Positions 26,234 to 34,193 of a stretch of DNA of 64,000 bases are shown one piece after another. The position numbers and the translations under genes are program-made. Position 1 is the first letter of the stretch. Each line of letters opens with the position of its first letter. The DNA is from Azoarcus sp. CIB (GTDB lineage: Bacteria; Pseudomonadota; Gammaproteobacteria; Burkholderiales; Rhodocyclaceae). The DNA lies in the NCBI RefSeq assembly GCF_001190925.1, contig NZ_CP011072.1, positions 248,001 to 312,000 on the forward strand. The letters are read 5' to 3'. The notes beneath the pieces were generated by a model. That model searched no databases. It was not told where the DNA came from and worked only from the letters and a program-made list of their open reading frames with translations.

Positions 26234-26719
26234 TCAGCGTAGCGGAATCGGCGTGCCGCGATCGACCGCGACCGCCGTGACGCTGTTCTGCGGGCTGCCT
26301 TCGATGATCTTGTCCGAGTAGGTCAGATACACGAGTACGTTGCGCTTCGCATCGACCATGCGCACGACCTGCAGACGCTTGAACAGGATGGACTGGCGCT
26401 CCGAGAACACCTCCTCCTTGGCCGGAAGCGGTTTCGTGACGCGCACCGGGCCCACCTGGCGGCAGGCGATGGAGGCCTCGGCGACGTCCTCGGCGAGTCC
26501 GAAAGCGCCCGACAGGCCGCCGGTCTTTGCGCGTGATACGTAGCAGGTGATGCCTTCGACGATCGGATCGTCGTAGGCTTCGACGACGATCTTGTGGTTC
26601 GGGCCGATCAGCTTCCAGACGGTCGACACCTCGGCCAGCGGTTCGGCCCGCACGCCGCCCGCAGCGAGGCCGGCGGCGAGCAGCGTGGTCGTGAAGATGC
26701 GGTGCAGGGCGGTTCTCAT
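26234..26719 (-). CDS. creA: CreA family protein
   Basis: The 161-residue protein has a signal peptide (LHRIFTTTLLAAGLAAGGVRA) after the chosen start at 26719. The core carries CreA hallmarks: IGPNHKIVVEAYDDPIVEGITCYVS, then SIACRQVGPV, and LVYLTYSDKIIEGSPQNS. The two cysteines (in ITCYV and SIACRQ) are the conserved pair. CreA is a small periplasmic protein of unknown function. The gene converges on the lipoprotein gene and shares its terminator hairpin. The assignment is confident. Confidence 0.92.
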   Translation of the reverse strand: MRTALHRIFTTTLLAAGLAAGGVRAEPLAEVSTVWKLIGPNHKIVVEAYDDPIVEGITCYVSRAKTGGLSGAFGLAEDVAEASIACRQVGPVRVTKPLPAKEEVFSERQSILFKRLQVVRMVDAKRNVLVYLTYSDKIIEGSPQNSVTAVAVDRGTPIPLR

Positions 26720-27024
26720 GCGTGGTGGTTTCCCTTGCGGTTCAGCGATCGGAGCGTCATCCGGATGCGCCATCGCAGCATCCGGGAAATGCATCGAGTA
26801 TAGAGCGGACGGCCGTCAGGCGCTCTGCATTCCCGATTTCGGGAATGTGCCGGTCCGTGTCGCCGACTCTGGGAACACGCCGCCCCGCACCGCACCGTGG
26901 CGCACAATCAGGTGCGGCGGGCCGTATGCTGGCGGCAGGGCCGTGGACGAGGCAGAATGCGCTCCGCGCGGCCGGGTGCCGAACTTGCATGCATCGCCCG
27001 TAGTCGGGTGGGGAAGTTGAGCTG
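26720..27024. promoter_or_regulatory. 305-base divergent intergenic region with a perfect 20-bp palindrome
   Basis: It separates creA (minus) and the trihaem cytochrome gene (plus). CATTCCCGA-TT-TCGGGAATG at 26828-26847 is a perfect inverted repeat with 9-bp arms, well placed for a shared operator. No -10/-35 is clear, and no gene is supported here. Confidence 0.45.
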
Positions 27025-27693
27025 ATGGGAAAAAAATTCTTGCGTTGGCTGGGTGGCCTGTTGGTCGCGGCCGTCCTGTACGCGGGGGCCCCGCATGCCG
27101 GCGCGGCCCTGAAAACGGTGGAGGTGCCGCCTGCGGAGGAAGCGATGCCGGCCGCGACGGCCGCACCCGCAGCGGCTCCGCGCGCGGTCGGCCAGCAGCG
27201 CACGACCGACGAGTTCTACGATCCCACCAGTCCGGCCTACGAGCGCCTGCAGCGCGCCGACGAGGCCCTGGGCGACCTGCCGCGCGACCGCGACGGCAAG
27301 ATTGACTGGATGAACGCGCTGCGCCAGGGGCTGATCAAGCCGCGCCAGCGCATCGACGGCAAGGACCGCGAACCGCCGCTCGATCTCGACGTGATCCTGC
27401 GCAACACCAAGCAGATGCCCAACGTGCGCTTCCCGCATCGCGCGCACACCGAGTGGCTGGACTGCAAGAACTGCCACCCCGACCCGTTCGCCGAAAAGGC
27501 CGGCAGCACGCAGATCCGCATGGAGGACATCTTTCGCGGCCAGTTCTGCGGCAAGTGCCACGACCGCGTCGCCTTCATCACGCACCGCAACTGCTACCGC
27601 TGCCACAGCGTGAATCCGGACGGCACGCCCGCGTTGCCGCCGCAGGTGCTGCCGGTGCACCCCGCGGCTGCGCCGCCGACGCCTGCGCACTGA
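27025..27693 (+). CDS. Exported trihaem c-type cytochrome (c7/c3-like)
   Basis: The 222-residue protein starts with a signal peptide (LRWLGGLLVAAVLYAGAPHAGA). Three CXXCH haem sites occur in the C-terminal half: CKNCH (about 149), CGKCH (about 175) and CYRCH (about 191), with further His residues in NVRFPHRAHTEW and ITHRNCYRCH that can be distal ligands. This spacing fits small multihaem c7/c3-type electron carriers. The N-terminal third is Ala/Pro-rich linker. It is likely a periplasmic electron-transfer protein needing the Ccm system at 51520-58572. Confidence 0.9.
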   Translation: MGKKFLRWLGGLLVAAVLYAGAPHAGAALKTVEVPPAEEAMPAATAAPAAAPRAVGQQRTTDEFYDPTSPAYERLQRADEALGDLPRDRDGKIDWMNALRQGLIKPRQRIDGKDREPPLDLDVILRNTKQMPNVRFPHRAHTEWLDCKNCHPDPFAEKAGSTQIRMEDIFRGQFCGKCHDRVAFITHRNCYRCHSVNPDGTPALPPQVLPVHPAAAPPTPAH

Positions 27694-27710
27694 GCGGGGC
27701 GCGCCGCGGC

Positions 27711-28373
27711 TCAGGCGTTCTGGATCGACTGCAGCACCGCCGCGCCCAGCGCCGCGGGCGTCTGCGCGCCCGAGACCGCGAGACGGCGGTTGAAGATGAA
27801 GAAGGGCACGCCGTTGACCCCCTGCTTCTGCAATTGCGCCGCCATGCGTTTGACCGTTGCGGCGTCCTCGTCGCTCTCCAGGTAGGCCTCGACATCCTCG
27901 CGCTTGTCGCCCGCCGTTTCCACGGCGATGTCGACCAGCGTCGCGATGTCGCCGATGTCGCGCCCCTGCTGGAAGTGCGCGGCGAACAGCGCCTCGCCGA
28001 GGGCGTTGATCTGTGCCGCCGTGTGGCCCTGCGACTGTGCGCGGTAAGTCAGGCGGTGGGCGAGCAGCGTGTCGGGGCGCGTCGCGATGCGATCGAAGGC
28101 GAACTGCAGGCCGTCCGGAGCGGCCGCCTCGGCGATGCGTGCGAGCATTTCGTCGGCGCCGCGGCGTCCGCCGAACTTCGCCTCGAGGAAGGGACGGTAC
28201 GGCTCCCCCGCGGCGGGCGTATCCGGATTGAGGAAGAAGGGTAGCCAGTTCACGCGCACTTCGAGGTCGGGATGGTTGTCGCGGACCTGTTCGAGCGCAC
28301 GGGTGAGACGCGTCTTGCCGAGGAAGCACCAGGGGCAGACGAAGTCGGAAACGAAATCGATATCGAGAATCAT
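27711..28373 (-). CDS. DsbA-family (FrnE-like) oxidoreductase
   Basis: The 220-residue protein begins directly with a thioredoxin-fold strand and the CPWC active site (SDFVCPWCFLGKTR, about residues 9-22), with a helical insert and a C-terminal cis-Pro region VNGVPFFIFNRR. There is no signal peptide, so unlike classical DsbA it is cytoplasmic, as in the FrnE group. It may act on thiols in stress, but the substrate is unknown. It converges on the trihaem cytochrome gene, separated by 17 bases. Confidence 0.9.
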   Translation of the reverse strand: MILDIDFVSDFVCPWCFLGKTRLTRALEQVRDNHPDLEVRVNWLPFFLNPDTPAAGEPYRPFLEAKFGGRRGADEMLARIAEAAAPDGLQFAFDRIATRPDTLLAHRLTYRAQSQGHTAAQINALGEALFAAHFQQGRDIGDIATLVDIAVETAGDKREDVEAYLESDEDAATVKRMAAQLQKQGVNGVPFFIFNRRLAVSGAQTPAALGAAVLQSIQNA

Positions 28374-28447
28374 GGATCAGGGGTCAGGTGAGGGGCCGGG
28401 TGGGTCATCCGGCCGGAGGTGGTGCGGGCGCCGCGGGCGCGGGAGTT

Positions 28448-29458
28448 TCAGGACTCTTCTGCCTGGTCGCCGAGCCAGCGTGCTTCCCAGAGTGCCACAT
28501 CCGGCAGGTGGCGGGAATGATTCGCCGCAGCGAGGGCGTCGAGCTGTTCGAGCAGGCTGCGCATCGCGTCGTCCGGGGCCTCGGGGAGCCGCGGCTGCAG
28601 ATGCACGATCAGGTCCCCCGCGGTCTTTCCCTTGCGCCCCGGGAAGCCCGCACCGGCGACGCGCAGCGTCCGCATCGTCGCCGGGCCCGGCTCCAGCTTG
28701 AGGGTGCGCGTGCCGCCGGGCAAGGGAATCGCCAGCTCGCCGCCGCTCAGCAGGCGCAGCGCGCTGACCGGGCGCTCCAGCACCAGATTGCGGCCTTCGA
28801 GGCGGTACAGGTCGTGGGGCGCGAGCCGGATATGCAGCACGAGGTCGCCGGGAGGCAGTTCGGGCGAGGGGTCGCCGGCGCCGTCGACGCGCACTTCCTC
28901 GCCGTCGAGCATGCCCGCGGGCAGGTGCACGATCACGGGCCGCAGTGTGCGCTGGCGGCCGCTGCCGTGGCAGCTCGGGCAGGCCTGCTTGCTCAGATAG
29001 CCGCGTCCGGCGCAGTGCCGGCATGGGGCCAGCCCGTGGCGGCCGTGCGTGCGGCCGGTGCCGTGGCAGCTCGCGCACAGCCGCGTGTGGCGCAAGACTT
29101 CCTCGCCGCTGCCGGCGCAGGCGCCGCATTCGCCGTCGCCTTCGAGCTCGACCGTGCGTTCGCCGCCGAAAAAAGCGGCTTCGATCGTCAGCGTGAGGTC
29201 CTGGCTGCGGTCCGCGCCGCGCGCTTCCGCCGCATCCCCGGCGTCTTCGTCCGCATCCGGCGCTTCGTCGTCCGGTGTCGCGGACGTCAGGTCGGCGAGC
29301 AGGCTTTCGTAGGCGGCGCGAAGGGCCTTGAAGTGCTCCTGCGCGTGCGGGTCGGGGTTGCGGTCGGGGTGCCACAGCATCGCCAGGCGGCGGAAGGACC
29401 GCTTGATGTCATGCGCGCTGGCGCCCGGCGCGAGGCCGAGCAGATCGTGGGCATCCAT
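28448..29458 (-). CDS. DnaJ-like co-chaperone with zinc-finger repeats
   Basis: The 336-residue protein has an N-terminal J domain (about 1-60) with the HPD motif in LWHPDRNPDP. An acidic linker follows, then four zinc-finger repeats of the CXXCXG type (CGACAGSG, CASCHGTG, CRHCAGRG, CPSCHGSG, about 110-165) and C-terminal substrate-binding regions. The Gly/Phe-rich segment of true DnaJ is missing and replaced by an acidic one. It probably stimulates an Hsp70. The 5 bases between it and the depolymerase-like gene upstream suggest co-transcription. Confidence 0.88.
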   Translation of the reverse strand: MDAHDLLGLAPGASAHDIKRSFRRLAMLWHPDRNPDPHAQEHFKALRAAYESLLADLTSATPDDEAPDADEDAGDAAEARGADRSQDLTLTIEAAFFGGERTVELEGDGECGACAGSGEEVLRHTRLCASCHGTGRTHGRHGLAPCRHCAGRGYLSKQACPSCHGSGRQRTLRPVIVHLPAGMLDGEEVRVDGAGDPSPELPPGDLVLHIRLAPHDLYRLEGRNLVLERPVSALRLLSGGELAIPLPGGTRTLKLEPGPATMRTLRVAGAGFPGRKGKTAGDLIVHLQPRLPEAPDDAMRSLLEQLDALAAANHSRHLPDVALWEARWLGDQAEES

Positions 29459-29463
29459 GTCGT

Positions 29464-30555
29464 TCAGCGCTCCGGTCGGGGCGGCAGCGGGGCGACGAGG
29501 CGCTCGAGCATCGCGCGCACCGCCCGGATCTGTCCGCCGTTACGAGTCGCGTAATCCGGGTCCGCGTAACCCCACCAGTCCCAGCAGCCCTTCGGGTTGT
29601 ACACCCAGCGCAGCGATCCCCAGGCGAAGCCGCTGCGCGGCCGGACCTGCGGATACAGCACGATCAGCCGGTTGCTGTCGGCCCATTCATTGTAGCCGGC
29701 GCCCTCGACGAAGCGACGGCCGACCTGCGCCTCGCCCTGGCGGCAGCCGTGGAAGGCGACATGCACGCGGCAGCCGCCTTCGCGGCAGGCGGTCGGCACG
29801 TACGCATAGCCGCGGTCGGCGAGGCTCAGCTCGATCGGCGCGGCGCCCGTGAAGGGGCGCTGGTCGAAGGCGAGCAGCTCGCCGGCAGGCGGCGTGCTGC
29901 GCGGCGCGAGCGGCCCGATGAGATGGGCGAGCAGCTCGCCCGCGGCGTCGAGGTCGCCGCAGCGGTTGATGAAGGGCGGTTCCGAGGTCGCACAGGCGTT
30001 CGGCTGCGGGTCTGCGACCGACATCATCGCGTGACCGGCTTCGCCGACCTCGACGAAGCGGACCGCGTCGCCGGGCAGCACGCGCCGGTAGAAATCGAGC
30101 AGCGCGTCCACCACCGGGCGCTCGACGGTGCGGTCCGCGCCGCCGCTGAACACCCACACCCGGTCGTCGCGCAGGCCCGCGGGCGGGTCGATGCTGCCCG
30201 CGTCGGCCTCCTCGCGTACACGGGCGAGCGTCTGTTCGGCGCCCGGGGTATGCGCGCCGGTGCCGGGATTCATGCAGTTGTTGAGCGCGCGCCACATGCT
30301 GCCGGTCGCGCACTCGTAGGGGCCGGCGGCGAGGATGCCGGCACCCGTCACCAGCGCGGAATGGGCGACCTGGAACTGCACGGCCATGTAGCCGCCCGAG
30401 GAGACGCCCGAGACCGTGAGCTGCGCGAGGCTGGCCCCGAGCGCAGGCAGCGGCGGTGGCGTGTCGGCAGCCGGCGTGGCGCCCGCGAGCGAGGCGAGGG
30501 CGAGGCCGGCGAGCAGGCGCGCGATGGAGCGGATGGACCGTGTCATGCCGTGCAC
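29464..30555 (-). CDS. Exported PHA-depolymerase-like esterase
   Basis: The product has 363 residues and a signal peptide (ARLLAGLALASLAGATPAA). The lipase-type box GVSSGGYMA (about 51-59) gives the nucleophile Ser, and HGCRQGEAQVG later carries a His-Gly oxyanion-type pattern, with GCRVHVAFHGC before it. Disulfide-forming cysteines are frequent (CATGS, NNCMN, ACATSE, NRCGD). This matches short-chain-length polyhydroxyalkanoate depolymerases with type 2 catalytic domain, acting outside the cytoplasm. An activity on other polyesters or feruloyl esters is possible. It is transcribed with the DnaJ-like gene downstream. Confidence 0.85.
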   Translation of the reverse strand: MHGMTRSIRSIARLLAGLALASLAGATPAADTPPPLPALGASLAQLTVSGVSSGGYMAVQFQVAHSALVTGAGILAAGPYECATGSMWRALNNCMNPGTGAHTPGAEQTLARVREEADAGSIDPPAGLRDDRVWVFSGGADRTVERPVVDALLDFYRRVLPGDAVRFVEVGEAGHAMMSVADPQPNACATSEPPFINRCGDLDAAGELLAHLIGPLAPRSTPPAGELLAFDQRPFTGAAPIELSLADRGYAYVPTACREGGCRVHVAFHGCRQGEAQVGRRFVEGAGYNEWADSNRLIVLYPQVRPRSGFAWGSLRWVYNPKGCWDWWGYADPDYATRNGGQIRAVRAMLERLVAPLPPRPER

Positions 30556-30573
30556 GATAGCGGATGCGGCCGC

Positions 30574-31069
30574 TCAGCGGCGGTTCTCTCCGAGCCGCAC
30601 GAGGTCTTCGCCGCGCAGGTGCGTGAGCAGCGCCTTGCCGCTCGCATCGACGCGGAACTCGCCCCACTGCGCGCCGCTGAAGTCGTCGGCACGGCCTTCC
30701 TGGAAGAAGAAGGCGTTCGGTCCGACCGTTTCGCGCCCGTCGCGCGAACGCAGCTTCATCGCGACCAGCGCCGGATCGTCCGGCAGGCGGTCGCCAAGCC
30801 CGACCAGGCTCGCGCGCCCTTCCGGATCGACGGCGAGGTGGGCATAGCGGCCTTCGCCTTCGCTGCGCAGGATCTCGTTGTCGACCGCGTAGCGCAGCGC
30901 CATGTAGTCGCCCTGCATCAGCGAGCGCGGATCGACCGGCGCGAGGTGCACCAGCACGACGCGCCCTTCGGCGAGGATGCGCTCGTTGTCGCGCACGGCG
31001 TACAGCGCCGCGCCCGTCACCAGCACGAAGGGCCGCGGCCAGCGCGGCGCGCAGGGTTTTCGGGTTCAT
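30574..31069 (-). pseudogene. GDYXXLXY domain protein with apparent N-terminal frameshift
   Basis: The C-terminal frame (150 residues) carries the name-giving motif QGDYMALRYA and family text such as VVLVHLAPVDPRSL. The ATG at 31069 overlaps the stop of the upstream DUF4401 gene as ATGA, but it opens a different frame (MNPKTLRAALAA...). Removing one G in the GCGGCC stretch around 31034-31039 joins it to PFVLVTGAALYAVRDNE, which restores a normal membrane anchor. The remaining alternative start is GTG at 31026, which gives a truncated helix. This is either a sequencing error or a true lesion. The three-gene set DUF2157, DUF4401 and GDYXXLXY is known to travel together. Confidence 0.75.
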
Positions 31070-32127
31070 GCAGTCCTCCGCGTGCGGGCGCGCAGCAGCG
31101 TGCGCAATACGAGCAGCACCGCGCCGCTGGCGATCAGTGCGAGGGATTTCATCAGCAGCGTGTCCTGCAGGCTGTAGTAGAGCTCGCCGAGGTAGAGCGT
31201 CGCGAACACCAGCGTCATCGCGATCCACGGGCGGTGGCTGGCGTGGAAGGCCGCGAGCAGCACGGCGACCGCCACCAGCAGGCCGGGCGCGGGGTGGGCG
31301 GCGAGGGTGAAGAGCAGCGCGCCGGCGAGTGCCGGCAGGCGCAGCGCGGCGGCGTCGCGGCACAGCCACGCCGTGGTGGCGAGGAGCACGAGCGCGGCGC
31401 CGATGCGATACACCGGCAGCACGAAGCCGGTCTGGTAGCCGGTGAGCGCCTCTTCGAGCAGCGTCAGCGCCGAATGCGCATGGCCGTAGGGGGCGAGGAT
31501 CAACGCGGCGAGGGTCAGCGCATGGGCGGTCGCCTTGATCAGCGGCGCCTGCGGGTGGGCGGACCACGCCGGACGGGCGAGCCACAGCGCCACGGCGCCG
31601 CCGGCGAGCGCGATGCCGAAGAGCGCGAGCCCGGTGCCGGGGCCGATCAGCCACGCCAGGCTGGACAGCGCGATCAGCGCGCACGCGCTGCGGTGCAGGT
31701 TGGACGAGGGCATGGCGGCCATCGCGAGGCTGGCGGCCAGCGCTGCGAGCGCGAGCAAGTCGGAGCCCTCGGCCAGGTCGAAGAAGCGGTCGGCGAAGGC
31801 GGAGACGACCAGGGCCTGGCCTGCGAGCGAGAACGCCAGGCCCATCTGGTCGGTGAAGGGCTTGCGCCGGCGGAGCAGGAAGATGCTCGCCGCGGCAAGC
31901 AGGATGCCGCCGAAGGCGCGTGCCACGGGGCCGTCGCCGAAGGCGAGGAGGGGGACGAAGAAGGACGACATGATCATCAGCGCCGCGATCCACGCCGCGA
32001 AGCCGAGCAGCAGTGCGAGCCACCACGGCGGTCGCGTTGCCCCCCGCAGGGCGGCGAGCTGCGCTGCGTCGGCGATACCGGCAGCGCCGAGGCGTTCGAG
32101 GAGCGGGGGGGAAGGTGTGGCGCTCAT
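31066..32127 (-). CDS. DUF4401 membrane protein
   Basis: The 353-residue protein has about ten hydrophobic helices and no soluble domain of note, apart from an N-terminal stretch with LLERLGAAGIADAAQLAAL. The chosen ATG at 32127 overlaps the stop of the DUF2157 gene as ATGA. Much longer in-frame readings through the upstream gene are shadow. It is the middle gene of the conserved DUF2157/DUF4401/GDYXXLXY trio. The trio has no assigned function, and I do not guess one. Confidence 0.85.
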   Translation of the reverse strand: MSATPSPPLLERLGAAGIADAAQLAALRGATRPPWWLALLLGFAAWIAALMIMSSFFVPLLAFGDGPVARAFGGILLAAASIFLLRRRKPFTDQMGLAFSLAGQALVVSAFADRFFDLAEGSDLLALAALAASLAMAAMPSSNLHRSACALIALSSLAWLIGPGTGLALFGIALAGGAVALWLARPAWSAHPQAPLIKATAHALTLAALILAPYGHAHSALTLLEEALTGYQTGFVLPVYRIGAALVLLATTAWLCRDAAALRLPALAGALLFTLAAHPAPGLLVAVAVLLAAFHASHRPWIAMTLVFATLYLGELYYSLQDTLLMKSLALIASGAVLLVLRTLLRARTRRTA

Positions 32128-33101
32128 GAGTTGCGTCCTTCGCGGTAGAGGCGGGTCAGCCACACGCCGGCGACGCCGGTGCTCGCGATCACGAACACCG
32201 CGACGAGGTTGATCGTGAAGAAGCCGACGTCGTGCGGCATCACGCGGATCAGCGCGGACGTGGCGACTGCGATCGTCGCGAACGCCGTCTGCGCGAGCAT
32301 CGGCACATCGTGTCGGTGCGCGAGGTAGGCATGCGCGAAGGCGACCGCGACGACGGCGAAGGCGAGCCCCGCGGCGCGGAAATCGGCGTCCCACCAGCTC
32401 AGGCAGGCGCCGAACGCGAGCGGCGCGAGCACGCCCAGGCCGGCGACGCGCTGGATGTGGCGGCGCGCTGTGGCGAGGAGCCGATGGCCGCCGAGTTCGA
32501 AGGCGAGCAACACGACGGCGTTGAACGCGGCAATCGCGAGCAGCGACTCGGCGTCGCCGAGCGCGCCGATGAAGCGCGACCACCAGGATTCCGACAGGTA
32601 GCGCAGCAGCCCGGCGTTGGCGACGACGAGCCACAGCAGCCAGTTCGCCGACGAGCGCGCGAGCAGCACGAAAGGCGCGATCAGTGCGGCCCACGCGACG
32701 AAGAGTTCCCAGATGTCCGCGCCGGTCTGGTAGGTCTGCCCGATCAGCGCAAGCAGCGCGCCGGTGGCAAGGCTGGCCGCGAGCAGCGCAGCACGCCAGA
32801 CGGTGCCAAAGGGCGGGGCCGCGAGAGCGGTAGCGGTGCATGCGCCGAGCGCGGCGATGGCGATGCCCAGTTTCGCGAAGCGGTGCAGCGCGTCCCAATT
32901 GTAGGCGAAGAAGAAAATCAGGCCGGCCGCGAGCAGGATGACGCCGGCGACCGCGAGCACGCGGTCGGCACCGGCCAGCCATTCGTCGCGTGCGGGCACG
33001 AGGGGCGCGACGGCCGCGGCCTGTTCGAGCTGTCGCGGCGTCAGGGCGCCGTCTTCGGCGAGCGCAAGCAGCGCGCCGCGATCGGGGAGTGTCCAGGACA
33101 T
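32124..33101 (-). CDS. DUF2157 membrane protein
   Basis: The product has 325 residues. An N-terminal soluble stretch of about 40 residues (RGALLALAEDGALTPRQLEQAAA) is followed by about nine membrane helices, with AYNWDALHRFAKLGIAI as the characteristic segment of the DUF2157 family. It starts the three-gene unit and faces the gmk promoter divergently, 225 bases apart. Function unknown. Confidence 0.87.
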   Translation of the reverse strand: MSWTLPDRGALLALAEDGALTPRQLEQAAAVAPLVPARDEWLAGADRVLAVAGVILLAAGLIFFFAYNWDALHRFAKLGIAIAALGACTATALAAPPFGTVWRAALLAASLATGALLALIGQTYQTGADIWELFVAWAALIAPFVLLARSSANWLLWLVVANAGLLRYLSESWWSRFIGALGDAESLLAIAAFNAVVLLAFELGGHRLLATARRHIQRVAGLGVLAPLAFGACLSWWDADFRAAGLAFAVVAVAFAHAYLAHRHDVPMLAQTAFATIAVATSALIRVMPHDVGFFTINLVAVFVIASTGVAGVWLTRLYREGRNS

Positions 33102-33201
33102 TTGCGTATCCGGAGTGGCGGGATATGCATTTTAACCAGGCGCGGCGATCGCGCGCGTGCATTGCGCAACGCCCGGCCGCCTTGGCGGCGCTTTGCCGGG
33201 T

Positions 33202-33231
33202 TTGGCGTCGCCGCGTGCCGGCTGGCACAAT
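33202..33231 (+). promoter_or_regulatory. Predicted promoter of gmk-rpoZ-spoT
   Basis: TTGGCG (33202-33207) and CACAAT (33226-33231) with an 18-base spacer resemble a sigma-70-type pair (4 of 6 at -35, 4 of 6 at -10). They lie about 95 bases before the gmk start. A very similar pair with the same spacing precedes the DUF3460 gene at 39759. Confidence 0.45.
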
Positions 33232-33325
33232 CGGAGTTCCGCCCGAGTGCGGGCCGGCGCATGCCGGCAACGGATCAACCTGCGAACCACGGAGGCGCCG
33301 CACGCACGGAATGCGGCGCGTACAT

Positions 33326-33940
33326 ATGCCCGGTACCCTGATCATCATCACTGCGCCCTCCGGCGCCGGCAAGACGACCCTCGTGCGCGGACTGCTCGAA
33401 CGCGATCCGCAGATGCACCTGTCGGTGTCCTACACCACGCGCGCGCCGCGCCCCGGCGAGCAGGACGGGCGCGAATACCATTTCGTGGACGTCGAGACCT
33501 TCCGCACCCTGCGCGATCGCGGCGAATTCCTCGAATGGGCCGAGGTGCACGGAAACTACTACGCGACTTCCAGGGTCTGGTTGAAGGAGCAGATCGTCGC
33601 AGGGCGCGACATCCTGCTCGAGATCGACTGGCAGGGCGCGCAGCAGGTGCGCCGCAGCTTTCCCGACGCGGTCGGCGTGTTCGTGCTCCCGCCCTCGGTG
33701 GAGGCGCTGGAGTCGCGCCTGCGCGGCCGCGGTACCGATAGCGAGGATGTGATCGCCCGTCGCCTGCTGGGCGCGCGCGGCGAGATGCGGCATGTGGGGG
33801 AATTCGACTACGTTATACTGAACGACGATCTGCAAAACGCCATCGACGACCTCGTCGCGGTGGTGCGCGCGTCGCGGCTGCGCTACGGCCGGCAGCGTCT
33901 GCGGCACCAGCAGTATTTCGATTTTCTTGAACAGGACTGA
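33326..33940 (+). CDS. gmk: Guanylate kinase
   Basis: The 204-residue enzyme converts GMP and ATP to GDP and ADP. Its P-loop is TAPSGAGKTTLV (about 9-20), and the GMP-binding region carries SYTTRAPRPGEQDGREYHFV and EWAEVHGNYYATSRVW. The start was set at 33326 (MPGTLIIIT). A start 15 bases upstream (33311, MRRVHM) is in frame and has GGAGG at 33291-33295, so it cannot be excluded. rpoZ follows 3 bases after the stop and spoT after that, the classic proteobacterial gmk-rpoZ-spoT order. Confidence 0.95.
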   Translation: MPGTLIIITAPSGAGKTTLVRGLLERDPQMHLSVSYTTRAPRPGEQDGREYHFVDVETFRTLRDRGEFLEWAEVHGNYYATSRVWLKEQIVAGRDILLEIDWQGAQQVRRSFPDAVGVFVLPPSVEALESRLRGRGTDSEDVIARRLLGARGEMRHVGEFDYVILNDDLQNAIDDLVAVVRASRLRYGRQRLRHQQYFDFLEQD

Positions 33941-33943
33941 AAA

Positions 33944-34159
33944 ATGGCTCGTGTCACCATCGAGGATTGCCTCAAACGAATCCCCAACCGCTTCCAGCTG
34001 ACCCTGGCCGCGACCTATCGCGCGCGCCAGATCACCATCGGCTCGACCCCGCAGGTCGAAATCGACAAGAGCGACAAGGACAAGCCGACCGTGATCGCCC
34101 TGCGCGAAATCGCCGCCGGCAAGGTCGGTCTGGAAATCCTCAATCGCGGGCAGGCCTGA
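33944..34159 (+). CDS. rpoZ: RNA polymerase omega subunit
   Basis: The 71-residue protein has the omega start [19 protein letters not shown] and the conserved [10 protein letters not shown] segment, then [11 protein letters not shown]. It is near the usual length for betaproteobacteria. Omega assists RNA polymerase assembly and takes part in ppGpp response, which fits the adjacent spoT. It lies 3 bases after gmk and 34 bases before spoT. Confidence 0.96.
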   Translation: MARVTIEDCLKRIPNRFQLTLAATYRARQITIGSTPQVEIDKSDKDKPTVIALREIAAGKVGLEILNRGQA

Positions 34160-34193
34160 TCTCCCCACACGGGGAGCCGGGAGTCGTGCCGTC

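Noticed and set aside
33223-33240. Possible sigma-54 site TGGCAC before gmk
   Set aside because: The second element TTGC at the right spacing is missing. A sigma-70-like pair explains the region better.
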